This document shows, piece by piece, positions 1 to 12,150 of a stretch of DNA of 64,000 bases (position 1 is the stretch's first letter; each line of letters opens with the position of its first letter). The notes under the pieces are model-generated. The model was given only the letters and a program-made list of their open reading frames with translations, was not told the DNA's origin and did not search any database. This DNA is from Mariannaea sp. PMI_226 (taxonomy: Eukaryota; Ascomycota; Sordariomycetes; Hypocreales; Nectriaceae): NCBI GenBank assembly GCA_024336345.1, contig JANFOG010000002.1:124001-188000 (forward strand), written 5' to 3'. Both the position numbers and the translations under genes were made by a program.

Positions 1-1
1 G

Positions 2-1245
2 TGTGGATTAGATGAGATTGGACAAGCTTACAGGATCCAAGCTATTGCCTTAGCTCATAAGCTGCGCCTCTTTGACAGCACTGTAGAGGTCCAAAGTGAG
101 AGGATTCGCCAGGGGAGGGCGTTCGCCGCGTGGGCATTATTCAACTGGGAAACGTGAGTGAATTCGTCTCGAAACCGAGTTGGTACTAAAAAGAGGCTTT
201 TTCAGGCTTGTTGGCTTCTCTTTCGTCTTCTCACCGCTATTAAAGCAACCCCCAAGTTGGCACCTCCCAGATCCGACTGAGAACGCACCGTGGTATGGGG
301 AAATATGGGTTAAATATCCACTAAGTCATCGTCTTTTCCCATCATATTTCGGTCAAGTCTTGAAAGCGAGAAGTCAGTTTCGAGTTATTATGAATGAGTT
401 TTGCCAAGCAGCGTATTCCGAAGATTCTGAAATAAATCTTAACAAGGCCTATGAGCTTCTTTCGCGATTGGAAACCTGGTTTCAACGATTACCTGGCCCG
501 CTCCAACCAAAAACCATCGTGCTCCCTGGGCACTTGCAGCTTCAGTAAGCCCAATTCCACCTAGAAAATGATTTGATCTCAGAGGAGCCTTCTCTATACT
601 GGGAATATTCTCAGTTGAATTCATACTAACCGTACATGATGACAGCATGTACTACAGTCATCTCATCCTTACCATCTTTGAACCTTTGCTCGATCAGAAA
701 ACGGACCGAGAACCCTCTCCGCACCAAATCGTCGCGGACGCGAAGAAACACTTACAGACTCTAGTCAGACTTTACTATCTCCGCCATGGATTCGAAGCTA
801 TGGACTTATTCATTGTCATACCACTAATGCTTGCCGGTTCTGACTGCATTGATGCCATTGGCGCGAAAACTCCCGCCAAAAAACTCGAAACTTTACGATC
901 CACCCTTCTCCTGGTCGCGAAAGGATTGTACAATCAACGAAGGAATCACTATTTGGCTGAGGCACTGTATAGGGTTATCCGGGGGCGAATGCGCCCTCTC
1001 GAAGTTGCTTTGTTAAGGGAAGCAATGACCTAAAGGACGAAGACGAAGTAGACGAGAAACGGGACATGGTGCAGGCCGTGCGCAGTCACTGGCCAGTGAG
1101 CGTTGTGAAGAAGAAAGAGGACTTGGATGCTCACATTCTAACAAATCTCGTGGAAAACTCTGCACACTTGAACATAGATCAAGGCCAGAGGTACAGATCT
1201 ACAACAGGTCAAGAAGAAGCCGCAGGTATCCCGAAGGGGCATTAA
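2..1245 (+). pseudogene. NirA/NIT4-like Zn2Cys6 transcription factor, 3' part, frameshifted
   Basis: C-terminal half of a fungal-specific transcription factor; the zinc cluster lies off the left edge. Exons fit 2-153, 206-544 and from 646: the second junction rebuilds HLQLHMYYSHL, a conserved hallmark of this family's middle homology region. GRMRP and the tail RSHWPVSVVKKKEDLD followed by LTNLVEN resemble NirA/NIT4 nitrate-assimilation regulators (established family knowledge, from memory). The exon-3 frame stops at 1031-1033 right after LLREAM, while the conserved tail continues in another frame from about 1024 to the stop at 1243-1245. No intron of plausible size reconciles the two, so one base is missing or extra near 1025-1030. 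It is either a decayed gene or an assembly error. Family assignment is firm, the exact orthology is not. Confidence 0.75.
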
Positions 1246-3015
1246 TTTTATGCTCCTCACATGGCATATCAGCTTATTCGTGTCGGAGATAACGTCAGAT
1301 TTTGAAGAGAAAGCTCAACCCATTTTTTGATGTCATCAAACTCCCTGGCTTCAGTCTTTTATCTGAACATGAAATAGTATCTGCCCTTTTATGCTGAGAT
1401 CGCTTCCTAGGTGACTTACGAAGGATATTGATCGTCGATGGTAGCAATACCAACATTTTGTGCTGCCGAGATGACTCTGTGGCAAGCGAGTAGACACAAA
1501 AGCCCGTAACACCGATTACCGCTCTAATCACTTGAGCAGAAGTGGAAAATCTTTTCGAAATCTTTGACGCCTGTCCAATTCAAGAGTTTGACGATTCCAG
1601 CGCTGTATACTAGACAATGAATGAGCCAAAGGCAGCCAAGTAAATGCCATGTCAAGGCTACCAAAACCGACTTAACTTAGATCACATGCTTTCCTGTACC
1701 GAGAGGGAAATGTTTAGCTGATAAATGAAAATTACCACTCCTTGCTATTGTTTGTGTCTGTGTTGTCCGGTTTTCCAATGACACTAGGAGCCAATAATGT
1801 CATTTGGTAATTGTTGGGGAGCATATGTGCTATGGCACGTACGATAATTGCAAATGTCAAGTACGGTGAAATGTCGCTGGTAGTGCTTACTGCACCGCTG
1901 AAACTACGTGCTTTGCGGACTATGGGTAGGGAGAGCTGATCTATGACCATACAGCTTACACCACGGCCATAGGGTTCTGATGGTTATTCTGGGGAAGGAT
2001 TTTCTTTTTTGGGCTGGATACCGCCTACACTGCACTGACCACGGGTCGAGATGGTTCGTTCGGCAGACGAGAGCCATTGGTTGAATTGGATAATCCCTGT
2101 AACGCACTGAAAGCTGCCATACAACAGCCCCAGGCGCAGATCGAACTTTGATCACAGGCAATGTGCTGTCCATGCGCTAAATCAGACACCGAGTCGTGTC
2201 CTAAGCCTTCACCAAATGCATCTTCTAACCATTGTTAGTCCGCTTTGTCCCCCAGACTGCTCCTCGTATTAACTTATGCGATCGTTAGATGCTCTACCCA
2301 TCTGATTAGAGAGTAGCAACATACTGGAAGTCTAAAAGCACCAGCTTACCAAAGGGTTTCACGGTATCTCCATCTAATTGCCCAAGCTGTGATATCCAGT
2401 TCAGACTCAAGTCCTGCCCTGGTTGAGATATCTTCGCTTGTCTCCTTGAGCTACTCCTGTTTCATAACTATTAGCAGATAACTACCCAGGCATCACACCA
2501 CTCTATATTGCCTTCCACTTGAAGAAATAATCTATCTTCACGGCCAACCAGAAGACTTATCCACGCTTCCCGGAGGCCCTCAGGTTCTTATGCAGGGCTG
2601 ACGCGAGCAATCTACAGGCTCCGAAGCCCTTATTCCAAGAGAGTCCTTGATACCAAGTATTTATTCATCATGCAAATGAAAAACACCCCGCGATGGGTAT
2701 GTGGATGCGCTGATTGTCAAGCCAAGTTCCCCGCTCTCAATCAGTTCATCTTCGAGAACCAACACAGAAACAGGACAACCAACAGACCTTGCTTTGCCAT
2801 TTAAATTTTTCATGATTGGTGGACCGCATTGGATCCTTGTCATGACACCACCCTCAAGCCGATGCCCCTGTAACCATGGCTGTATTTAAGACGCGCGATT
2901 TTCCTATGGAAACAGGATCTTACAGCTTCGTGATGGTTCTATTCTTATTTCCCGTTCATTATTAACAAGAGCACTTTTCACAGGTATCAACAACTTTCCA
3001 CTCTTGCGCTTCACA
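1246..3015. other. Intergenic, possible coding remnants on minus strand
   Basis: No gene recognised. On the minus strand, 2170-1732 has stretches of open frame that read like protein and could be joined by short GT..AG introns (near 2030-1990 and 1965-1920), but no family is recognisable and no start or complete model emerges. The stretch 2661-2889 is open on both strands and also unassigned. Confidence 0.4.
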
Positions 3016-4590
3016 ATGGTGGATGAAGTACGGACTGGTAGCAAGAGCCCCAGCACGGGTACAAGCTCTCCACGGTCTATACCAAGGCCATCCGACGGTG
3101 GCCTCCCGTCCCTCGAGCCAGACGTTAGCAGCCACAGAATAACCCCAAAGTCTGTGCCTAGGAGACAGATGCTGAATCTCGCATAGACAGCTGACTTAAG
3201 TGATGCCGATTCTACCATCGACAATGTAAGATCAGTGCTGCTTTCTTGAGCCCTCGCCTCCTATTCTTTCTGGATACCAATTAAATGTCTTTTCAGGCTT
3301 CAGTGGGCAGTGGAACTACATCACTTGCCTCTAGTATTGCTAAGTATCGTTTTGAAAACGGCCGAACATATCATGCTTACAAGGACGGATGTGCGTAAAT
3401 TCCGCGACTAACGTACAAAGGTAGTGCTCATGGCTAACTCACCCTAGCCTACCTCTTGCCGAATGATGATACTGAAAACGAGCGACTGGGTAGGGAGCCA
3501 AACTCTCGAGGCCTGCAATCTTCTCCAAAAGATATCTAATAAACCATAGATCTACAACATCACCTGTGTTTCTTAACCTTCAATAACAAACTCTACACAT
3601 GCCCAGCCGGAGAAAATCAAGCGTTGAATCGTGTTCTAGATGCTGGGTGTGGTACCGGCGTTTGGGCAATGGATTTTGGTAAGTCCATTTCTATCAAACA
3701 CGAAATATTCCAAGCTAATCGATACCTCAGCGGACGAGCATCCTGAAACAATAGTACGTTCAGTCCTTTAATCTCAACCTTAGCGACGGCCAGAAGGTAG
3801 CGGTAACCAATTCTAGGTAATCGGGGCAGATCTAAGCCCGATACAACCATCGCTGTAAGTTTCTATATGGCCAGGGAGATGACACACCGATCTATCCCAG
3901 CAAGTTTCCAGCACAATTTACTCACAGCCGCAGTGTACCGCCAAACGCGACTTTTCTTGTCGATGACTTAGAATCAGAGTGGACATATCACCAGCCATTT
4001 GACTTCATCTATCTCCGTTTCTTGGTAGGGTCCATCAGAGACTGGGACAAGCTCTTAGGTCAGACCTTCGACAATCTCTCGTCTGGTGGATGGATTGAAA
4101 CGGTTGACGCTGTGTACCCACTGGCTTGTGACGATGGTACCGTTACCGATGACCTCCCTATCTACAAGTGGAGCAACTTGATGCGCGAAGGTGCTGCCAA
4201 AGCGGGACTTAGTTTGGACACATGCACAGAACTGAAGCAGAAGATGATCGACCGTGGGTTCACCAACGTAACTGAGCAATGGTATAGATGGCCAATGAAT
4301 AGTTGGCCAAAGGAACCCAAGTTCAAGAATCTCGGAGCATGGTCGTTGGAAAATGTGCTGAGCGGACTTTCGGCCCTGAGCTTGGCATTATTCACTCGGG
4401 TCTTAGGTTGGACACGCGAGGAGGTGGAACTGTTTCTCGTCGATGTAAGGAGGGATTTGAGAAACAAAAATATCCACGGTTATTGGCGAATGTAAGTCTT
4501 GAAAATACCCTTTACTTACCTAGACATGATATAGATGCTAAAGAATCTTATAGCCTGGCTGTATCCGGTCAGAAAGTGGATTCCACCTAA
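3016..4590 (+). CDS. LaeA-like SAM-dependent methyltransferase
   Basis: Class I S-adenosylmethionine methyltransferase of the LaeA-like family common beside fungal secondary-metabolite genes. The nine-exon model 3016-3123, 3187-3225, 3297-3390, 3448-3489, 3550-3678, 3731-3753, 3817-3854, 3928-4491, 4554-4590 closes exactly at 357 aa. The N-terminal Ser/Pro-rich tail leads into YRFENGRTYHAYKDG, then LYTCPAGE, the SAM-binding motif I LDAGCGTGVWAMDFA, the acidic GADLSP loop and FDFIYLRFLVGSIRDW, all family landmarks. The C-terminal exon restores YWRILAVSGQK, equivalent to the usual YWPIYVVYGQKP ending. Weakest point: the first intron (3124-3186) has donor GTTAGC and removes an in-frame TAG; without it the start is unknown. 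Substrate is unknown: LaeA itself is a global regulator, but most paralogues have no assigned reaction. Confidence 0.85.
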
Positions 4591-5713
4591 ATTGGGAGGA
4601 GGGAAATCATCCAAGTATCATCTTTATTGACATGAATCTGGCCTATCTTGTTTCGCCAAAGCCACATGGTGGAAAGCTTCATAACATGCATGTGATCTTT
4701 TTATGTTATTTCTTCCATCAATCCTCACCTCTCAGCTGCGACTCAAAGGTTCCAGTATTGATACAACACGGCATTGCATGACTGGGCGCCAATCTGGGAT
4801 TCTTGGGTTCTATGGCTAGTAATCATAACTGCAGCCAGACTCTGTTGCAGCTTATTGCAATAGGCGTTAGGCTTTTCTGCGTCATTTATCGATTTTAAAC
4901 GAAAACAAAGCGAGCTCTTATTACAATAGACAAGGCTAGCTCACTCTGGAAACGAGTATGGTATTTTCCCTGGTCAAAGTGTAAATTGAGAGAATGGAGG
5001 CAAGCAGCTCCGATAGATTCTTAGGAAATTTTGGTACGCTTCTTGTCAGAGGTCATTGGATTGAAACCTTTCTTTATGCTAGCCTATGATTCAAGGCAGT
5101 AACAGTACTACTAATTTTCTTATTGTATGCAACTAAGTACCTCAAGGAGTAATTTCCATACTCCTTCGTTACGTCGATTCCGTCAAGACAATCCTCACAG
5201 TAAACGGAATGCGCTGCAGTAATAGCACATGATACAAGATGCAACTGTGTAGAAACCATGAGCGTTGTACACGTCATAACTAATGAAGGTGCATAATAAG
5301 TCAGTCCAACTGGAAGAAGCCAATGGTAAACTTGCCGATGCTAGGACATCATGTCACGGCTATCGGCGGCAGCGCAGCCGGGGCTCGATCCCGCACCGAA
5401 AACGATCTAGTTCATCGGCAACGACTGCGATATCGCAAGTTTTGCAGCGACTCAACAAGGCAGTTGACGGATATAGAACGGGTCAGGGAGCCATTAATAA
5501 CTGAGCGATCTGTGGAGATAATGATGAGTGCGGGATGAGGTCCATAAATATAACAAAGCCCCCGTAAATCATATGAACGTTGTTTGTTGTGATTTTCTGT
5601 CCATCCCAGGAGCTATTGTTGAGTTGACTTCGTATGTGTGTTTTAGGCATCCCGGTCTATCCTCACGTCCAGCTATTACTTATTTATATACATAAATTAT
5701 CAATTCCGCCAAC
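4591..5713. other. Intergenic
   Basis: No convincing gene. It should contain the 3' end of the methyltransferase gene and the promoter of the MFS carrier that starts at 5714. Open frames near 5283-5538 show no family features. Confidence 0.5.
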
Positions 5714-7350
5714 ATGAATACATCAGACACGATTGCTCAATCCTTATCGCGTCCCATTGCCGAGATCCGGGAAACTCCAGCTGCAACAGCCTCAACTTCC
5801 GGCAAGCCATCCGGTCCAACTGATTCAAGTATGAAATCAATACATCAGTATCAAGAGACGGGTGATGAAATATTCGAACGGTTATCTCGTCATCGTAAAG
5901 CTATTATTGTGGCCGTGATGTCGTTTTGTGCGTTCTTGTCTCCCGTCTCGAGTACCAGCGTTCTATCAGCAACCCCAGAAGTCGCTTCTGAGTTTAAAAC
6001 AACTGGCTCCGTGATCAACGCTAGCAACGCAGGATATATGGCCTTTATGGCCATTTCTCCAATAATTTGGGGACCGGTCAGTCAGGTTTTCGGCAGAAAA
6101 CCCGTCAGTCTCGATCCGAGATTCTTTGCTTTCGTCCCTAACCACTGCTAGGTGTCACTGCTTAACGCTGTCTTGTTCTTTCTTTTAAGCCTCGCGACCT
6201 CATTGGCACCAAACCTCATCGCTTTCTTCATCTTTCGGGCCCTTTCAGCATTGAATGGGACTTCATTTATCCTTCTCGGCGCTGCCTCTATTGGGTGAGT
6301 CCCACTACCATCAAGAAAGGGGTTCGTAACTCACAGAGCAGCGACATTTACCGTCCGACAGAGCGTGGGACTGCTATGGGCTGGTTCATGTCCGGAACTT
6401 TAATTGGCCCTGCATTTGGGCCATTCATTGGTGGCATCATTGTGACTTATTCGTCTTGGAGGACTATTTTCTGGCTGCAAACTGCTTTGGCAGGGGTGGG
6501 CACCCTGGCTGTGTCCTTTCTCGTCCCAGAGACAATACATTACAAGAAGTCAAATGCTCTGTCTCAGTCCTCCAAAAAGGACAAGACGATGGCAATCCTC
6601 GCTATGATCAACCCAACTCGCGTTTTAGGCCTATTCAGACATGCAAATCTTTGCTTTGTCGCGGGTGCGAGCTCCGCCCTCGTCTGGAATATGTATAGCT
6701 TGTTGACTCCAATTCGGTATGTGCTGAATCCTCGCTTCCACCTCGAATCACCGTTACTGTCAGGTCTCTTTTACCTGGCACCAGGCATAGGTTATCTGGT
6801 GGGGACATTTGGGGGTGGCAGATGGGCGGACTGGTCGGTAAAGCGTTGGATTGTGAAGCGGGGTGTCCGTGTGCCAGAGGACCGCCTCAGAGCTGCATTG
6901 CCCTTTGTGGGGATATTGATGCCGGGGTGTGTGCTAATCTATGGCTGGACCATTCAAAAGGCTGTGGGAGGCATCGCATTGCCAGTCATCGTTCTATTTG
7001 TTCAAGGAGTTGGTCAATTGTTCTGCTTTCCAGCTCTCAACACATACTGTTTGGATGTTATGCCTGGACAAGGAGCCGAAGTCGCAGCCGCCAATTTCTT
7101 TGTCCGATATCTTGCTGGGAGTCTGGGAACAGCAGTTGTGCTTCCGATAATTCAATCCATTGGTCTTGGTTGGTTCTCAACCATCTCCTCCAGTTTACTT
7201 GTGATCTCTGCGATCGGAATGATGTACGCGATTCGCAGGGGCAACTCGTGGACCAAAGGCCTTGAGGAAGCCAGTTGTCACTCAGAAGCAGAAGGAGGTT
7301 GTACAGTGACGCCAGAAGTAGCAACAGAAAGGCAAATAGAAAAGGCATGA
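5714..7350 (+). CDS. MFS drug/H+ antiporter (DHA1-type)
   Basis: Plasma-membrane multidrug-type carrier of the major facilitator superfamily. Exons 5714-6103, 6152-6294 and 6339-7350 give 514 aa. A hydrophilic N-terminus of about 60 residues precedes TM1 (IIVAVMSFCAFLSPVS). GPVSQVFGRKPVSL is the MFS signature A in loop 2-3; DIYRPTERGTAMGWF followed by GTLIGPAFGPFIGG matches the TM4-TM5 region with antiporter motif C character. The second TM bundle follows after a central cytoplasmic loop. The introns are unusually short (48 and 44 nt), the second ending at AGAG/C. It lies downstream of the LaeA-like gene on the same strand; fungal DHA1 carriers often export metabolites or antifungals, but no substrate can be read from the sequence. 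Confidence 0.88.
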
Positions 7351-7987
7351 AAAGTACATTGGGGTAAATAAGCTATATCTTTTATACTCTCCAACCGTTA
7401 ATCTCAAGAGGACCCGCTTAAGATTGATGATATCTAAGAATGATCATGGAAAGAGTTGTGAAATTGGTAGCCTGTACCTACCCAGTCTCGTCGGCGTGAT
7501 CCCAGCCCTTGCTGCTTCGTGCAATACGAAATCCAATTGCACAAATGCCGAACAGACAATAAAGTGCCATACAGAAAAGAGCCGTGCACAGATAATACCG
7601 TTGCGAATTACATTTTCTTTCAGGTCGCATTAAATCGTAATCCTAGTTTGGATATAGTGCCAAATCTAGTTTAATCTTGGAATTCCTCACAGAAGCGCCA
7701 GGAGTAATGCTTGAGAAACCGTACAATTCGGTGTGAAAGTATAGGTGTCTACTGACCGGTGACAATTGGGAAGTCCAAATTCGAAAGGAGTGTCATATTC
7801 AATGTCCCTAGCAGCTGTTTATTCTCTGAGTGAGAATATATGTCCAGCTATCCATGAACAAGCATTGAAGCCGATTTCTTATAGTCTAGCGATTTAGTTC
7901 GCGCAGCTTGAAGCTCAAGAGGTGCCAATCTATACTCATAGAGACAGTCGTCTCCTTTTCCCTCCTGTGTACAAAGTAATCAGGGAT
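7351..7987. other. Intergenic, convergent 3' region
   Basis: Lies between the stop codons of the MFS carrier (+) and the rhodopsin-domain protein (-). Nothing recognisable in it beyond presumed 3' untranslated sequence. Confidence 0.5.
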
Positions 7988-9410
7988 TTAGACATCGAGC
8001 CGAGAGGTTGTAACATGGTACTCTGCTGTAACTCTAATCGAATTCCCCTGTGAATCAAGATCTGACTGCTGCTGGGTTCTCCGGAAGTCAGGCCCAAGAA
8101 TCGATTCGTCGCTCTGGTTATCACCCCGGATCCGGCTACCTCCAACCGCATACGACTTGGTGAATGGACCCGAGAGACCTAATTTTCTCTCCTTGAGGTT
8201 GATTGAATCTGCAGGGGTCGAAGCATTGACCGAGCCAGCAACATGTCGAGGGAGCTTTCCTCCTCCATAGGTTTGTAGAGCGTAAGACCCGCCTTCGCTT
8301 TGTTGCTGGTATTTGTTGCTTCTATCACGGGAGGTCCATTTCTCGAGGTAGCGTTTGTAAAGTGGTCGGCAAACTGGAATCCCAATACAGATCATGGTCA
8401 CAGAAATCTCTGCGGCGGACCAGACAATGAGGCCAACGGTATCCTCTGCGGAGTGAGCTCTTAGTATGAAGTGGTAAAGATATTGGTCAGACGTGACATA
8501 CTCAAGTAATCTTGGCTAGAGAGCTCTGGTACTTCAACAGTTCGCTTGATGCCACAAGCTCCAGCGCTGGGAATCGAAGATGTTAGCCTAGTTTGATCAT
8601 TAGTTTAGTTTAGGATATAATTACATTACACCGAGACTTAAGCTCGCCAGAATAACGATCTTCTCCCGTGAGTTCATTTGTAGCCTCCAGATGAATAGCC
8701 AGGGAAACATGGCGAAGAAGAAATCGACGACGACACAGAGGACTGACTACAGTTAGCTGAATGTCACATTCGAGGCAGTTGTGACTGAAAGCAACATACC
8801 GCAAAGTAAGAATGATACCGGTGTAGAATTGACGTGGCAGTATCCTCCAGGAATCCGGCGGTCCCATAGATATTTTGGCGGCGTACACTGGAGCCAGAAG
8901 ACGAAGCATGTTGAAATTGACGCCCCCATCAGACAAACCATCGATATCCAGATAACTATAACGTGCCATTTTGACTCAACCAAACGTAGCAGGAAGAGAC
9001 CTAGAGACCACTTCGCTACCGCCATGCCAATTACCGCAAATGTTTGACCAATCGCCTCGAATAGAACCGCATTGCTCAAGTCATCCAGATCTTTGATGTC
9101 TGCCATGTGTTGCCCAAACCCGAATGTTGATGAAACCGTGGTAAAAATGGTATAAAATAGTAGGAGGATCTAGAAAGTGGTTAGAAAAAAGGCTCATTCA
9201 TTGTTAACCGGTTTAGAAATAGCCACAAACAAATGCTAGATTGTACAAGTGGTCATCCATTCCGTATGACGTGACAACAACTACTCGTGTGTAAATTCTC
9301 AGCAAGACAAAAATGAAGACGACGGCCGTCAGCGCCCACATGACCGCAACGGCCCATGGGCCATCTCCTCCAGATGGCATCTCGTCGGCTTGCGTCAGAA
9401 ACTCGACCAC
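7988..9410 (-). CDS. Rhodopsin-domain (PTH11/SAT4-like) integral membrane protein
   Basis: Seven-TM fungal membrane protein of the rhodopsin-domain family (related to PTH11-type receptors), without a CFEM domain. Five exons on the minus strand, 9410-9231, 9169-8800, 8742-8625, 8566-8502 and 8445-7988, join in frame to 396 aa. Features: TM1 WAVAVMWALTAVVFIFVLL then RIYTR, the family GMDDHLYN motif, TM3 with KWSLGLFLLRL, FWLQCTPPKYLWD before TM4, FFFAMFPWLFIWRLQM then REKIVILASLSLGV, CGIKRT, and DTVGLIVWSAAEISVTMICIG for the last helices. The C-terminal tail of about 130 residues is polar and Ser/Arg-rich, as usual. Signalling role and ligand are unknown for most members. Confidence 0.85.
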
Positions 9411-12150
9411 GATGGAGAGTGATTTCAGGGGTCAGACAGAGAAATAGGATCGTTCATGAAGAGGACGAGGAACTCATAACTATATGTGAGCCAAGCGACA
9501 GCAGCGTATTGATTGATTCTGGGCCGCCTTAATTATGTAAGAACGCGAGAGGTCTTGCTAGAACATCCAGAACGAAGAGGATGTCTACATTTAACCCATG
9601 ATTCCTGGTAAAGATTTGGCCGAGACCGAAGCCATGGAACCTCCAACTGCCTCCTGTGCGTCAGAACGGTGATTATTGTCTTCCTTGCTGGCGATGGCGT
9701 TGGCGCAGTATCATGGCTTTGGACCCTTGCCAAGTCCTCTAGGAGGCTTGGTCCTAAGACAACCCCTAAGCATGAAGTACCACGTTAGTTCGCACTATGA
9801 AGAAGTCAGCAATCTCCACATCCACCTACCGGAGAACCGAGTTTTCCGGAAAGCTGGGGCTGTTGGGCCCGATGCTACCACATTCCGTGCCGTGCATTAA
9901 TAGGTATATTATTGGCACGCCCGTCCACCTCGCAACGAGACCACCAGGCTCGCCCAGAACTCGCCCTTGACCCTTCGGTTCCAGGATCGACGCAACCGGG
10001 GATCCCATCAAACCGTTCCGTGTCCACTTATGTCGTCGGCAGTCCGCCATTATGGATTCGCAGGCTATTCGTCACTAACCGGCCACTTTAGTTGACGAGA
10101 CCGGTATCTAGTGTTCCAAATCGTCCCATCCAGCTTGGCTAGGTGCCAGTCCAACTAAGGAACCCATCTCCACAACGCTGCATATGAAGTTCGGGCACCA
10201 TGGCGGGACTCTGCCTGAACAAAATTGAGAAGTGCGCGGAGTACTCCGCCCTGTCGATCCAGCTCGGCTCCATTTTTCATCACAACTGCCGAATTCAATT
10301 CCCCGACTACCTTGCCCTTCGTTGCGGCTTTGATGAGATGGAGCGAGCTTTCGAATATGCCATTCTAACTCTCAAATATTCAATTCGCCATGGTGATAAT
10401 ATCTAGGCTTTGCGCTTTTTATAAACCATAGAACAACACTGATTGGCAATACCGGTCCCTAGCCTGCCGTACATAGACTCAGGCACAGGTTGCTCCGCTC
10501 GAGATGCAAGACCTCCGGGATGTTCTCGTTCTTTCCCCGACTACTCAAGGCATTGGTTACATCGAACTAGCTCTCGCAAAGGCATGTGAGGACGCTCATG
10601 CGAGGACTAGGTTAGTTAGACTTCAGTATTCCGACCAGTTCACAACGGCATTTGGACAGGGCTGGGGTGCCGATGATGAGCCCCTGAACGGTGCATACAG
10701 AGTCCTCTACACAATACTAGCAAAGCAGGGGTTAAGAAGAACCAGACGAATTTTACCAATCAGCATTTTACCTCCGTCGCGCGTTTCTCTTCCCAATCAC
10801 ACCGGTGCCCAAAGCAATAAGCTACATAGTAAATCCTAAGGGATATCGAAAGCTGCGGATATCGAGACGATGCATTCTATTTCTAAAACTGCATATTTGT
10901 TAAAGAGTATACGGAACACGATGAATGAAACATCTGAACGCTTTAGTCGAGATGATTCGCCCAAAAACACAGTGCACATTGCACACAGATCGAGTCCTGG
11001 AATACGGATGGCTGTGCAAAAAACAAACATCGGCGCTTTGCTCAGGGCGCTACACTATCAACGGTCATATGGGACAGGGGTGGCAGAGGTCTGGCTCCAC
11101 ATGCTGCCCGTTGCGTTGTGGGTTGCGGGGGATGGAATCTAGGATCTCTCTTCCCTCTTGGCGCGTGGATCAAGTTAGAAGCAACCTTGCTTTTGGCGAT
11201 GAGCGGGAATAAAGAAAGCATCAATTGGCTGCCATGCACATAAAGCGGCTTCAGAAAAGGACTCTGTTATGACCTGTCACCTGACAGTGAACATCGATCT
11301 GCTCGCAGCAGGGAACGAATCGAGGCACACCTGGCGAGGCAACATGCTTGAAAAGAGAAAAGAAAAAAAATTAGAAAAAGAAAACTAAAGTAAGGCTGAA
11401 AGCCATGACATGATTTTGAATTGCTCTGGAACGCCGAAGATGCGTAGCGTCGGCTAGCCTCGACTAGCGACTGTTTAATCCCAGGTTCGGGCCGCCGCGT
11501 AGTCTGCCGTGATGCAAGCTAACGCGGCACGGGGTCACCCATCCCCCATCAAGGAGGGTCTCATCACATCCATGGATGCTTGAATGGTTGTGAAGCGAAC
11601 AGCCACCATACCTTGATGAAAGAACCTTGCCTAGTAAAATCTGGGCAGAGAGTCCCGGAACGGATGACACGTTGTGGTGCGAACGAACTTGGTCTCTCAT
11701 AAGACGGGGTTCGCAAACGCCTCTTGGATCTAAAAAGGGACACATTTCTACCACTAATCCGAAACGTCCCCTCTTGAATTACGCCTGTATCCCCAAACGC
11801 TGCTCCTCTTGAACCCCAGCCTGCTTGAGACGAAAAGGGGAAGTTCTCATCCACGCCCCTGTATCCATATTGGTGCATGCAGTTACCCATGTGGTTGGTA
11901 TTGGTTGGCAAAACGCCGGGTCTTCTGATTGTTGGCTTAGAATACAGCCGATTGTCCATATTAGCACCGTCGTACACCTCACGGAGGTGAATCTAGCTTC
12001 TCAATGCAAGTTGCAATCGTATCATGTTAGTGCCGAGCCTTTTCCTTTCTGAGGCGTGGTTTAAAGGGCTCGTTTCTCCTCCATGTAGCCCGTTTTCGCC
12101 TTGCACAACAAGTCACTCACATCCTCCTCCTTCTGTGTGTCGTATTCAAC
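9411..12150. other. Long intergenic region with unassigned open frames
   Basis: No gene recognised in 2.7 kb. Open frames at 10200-10406 and 10504-10839 (+) look mildly protein-like but lack family motifs, usable splice junctions between them or homologous neighbours. A purine-rich tract lies at 11354-11393. The last 100 bases before 12151 are the pyrimidine-rich leader expected upstream of a fungal start codon. Confidence 0.45.

Noticed and set aside
10200..10839. Two plus-strand open frames that look weakly protein-like
   Set aside because: No motif, no splice sites joining them sensibly and no start context; too little to call a gene.
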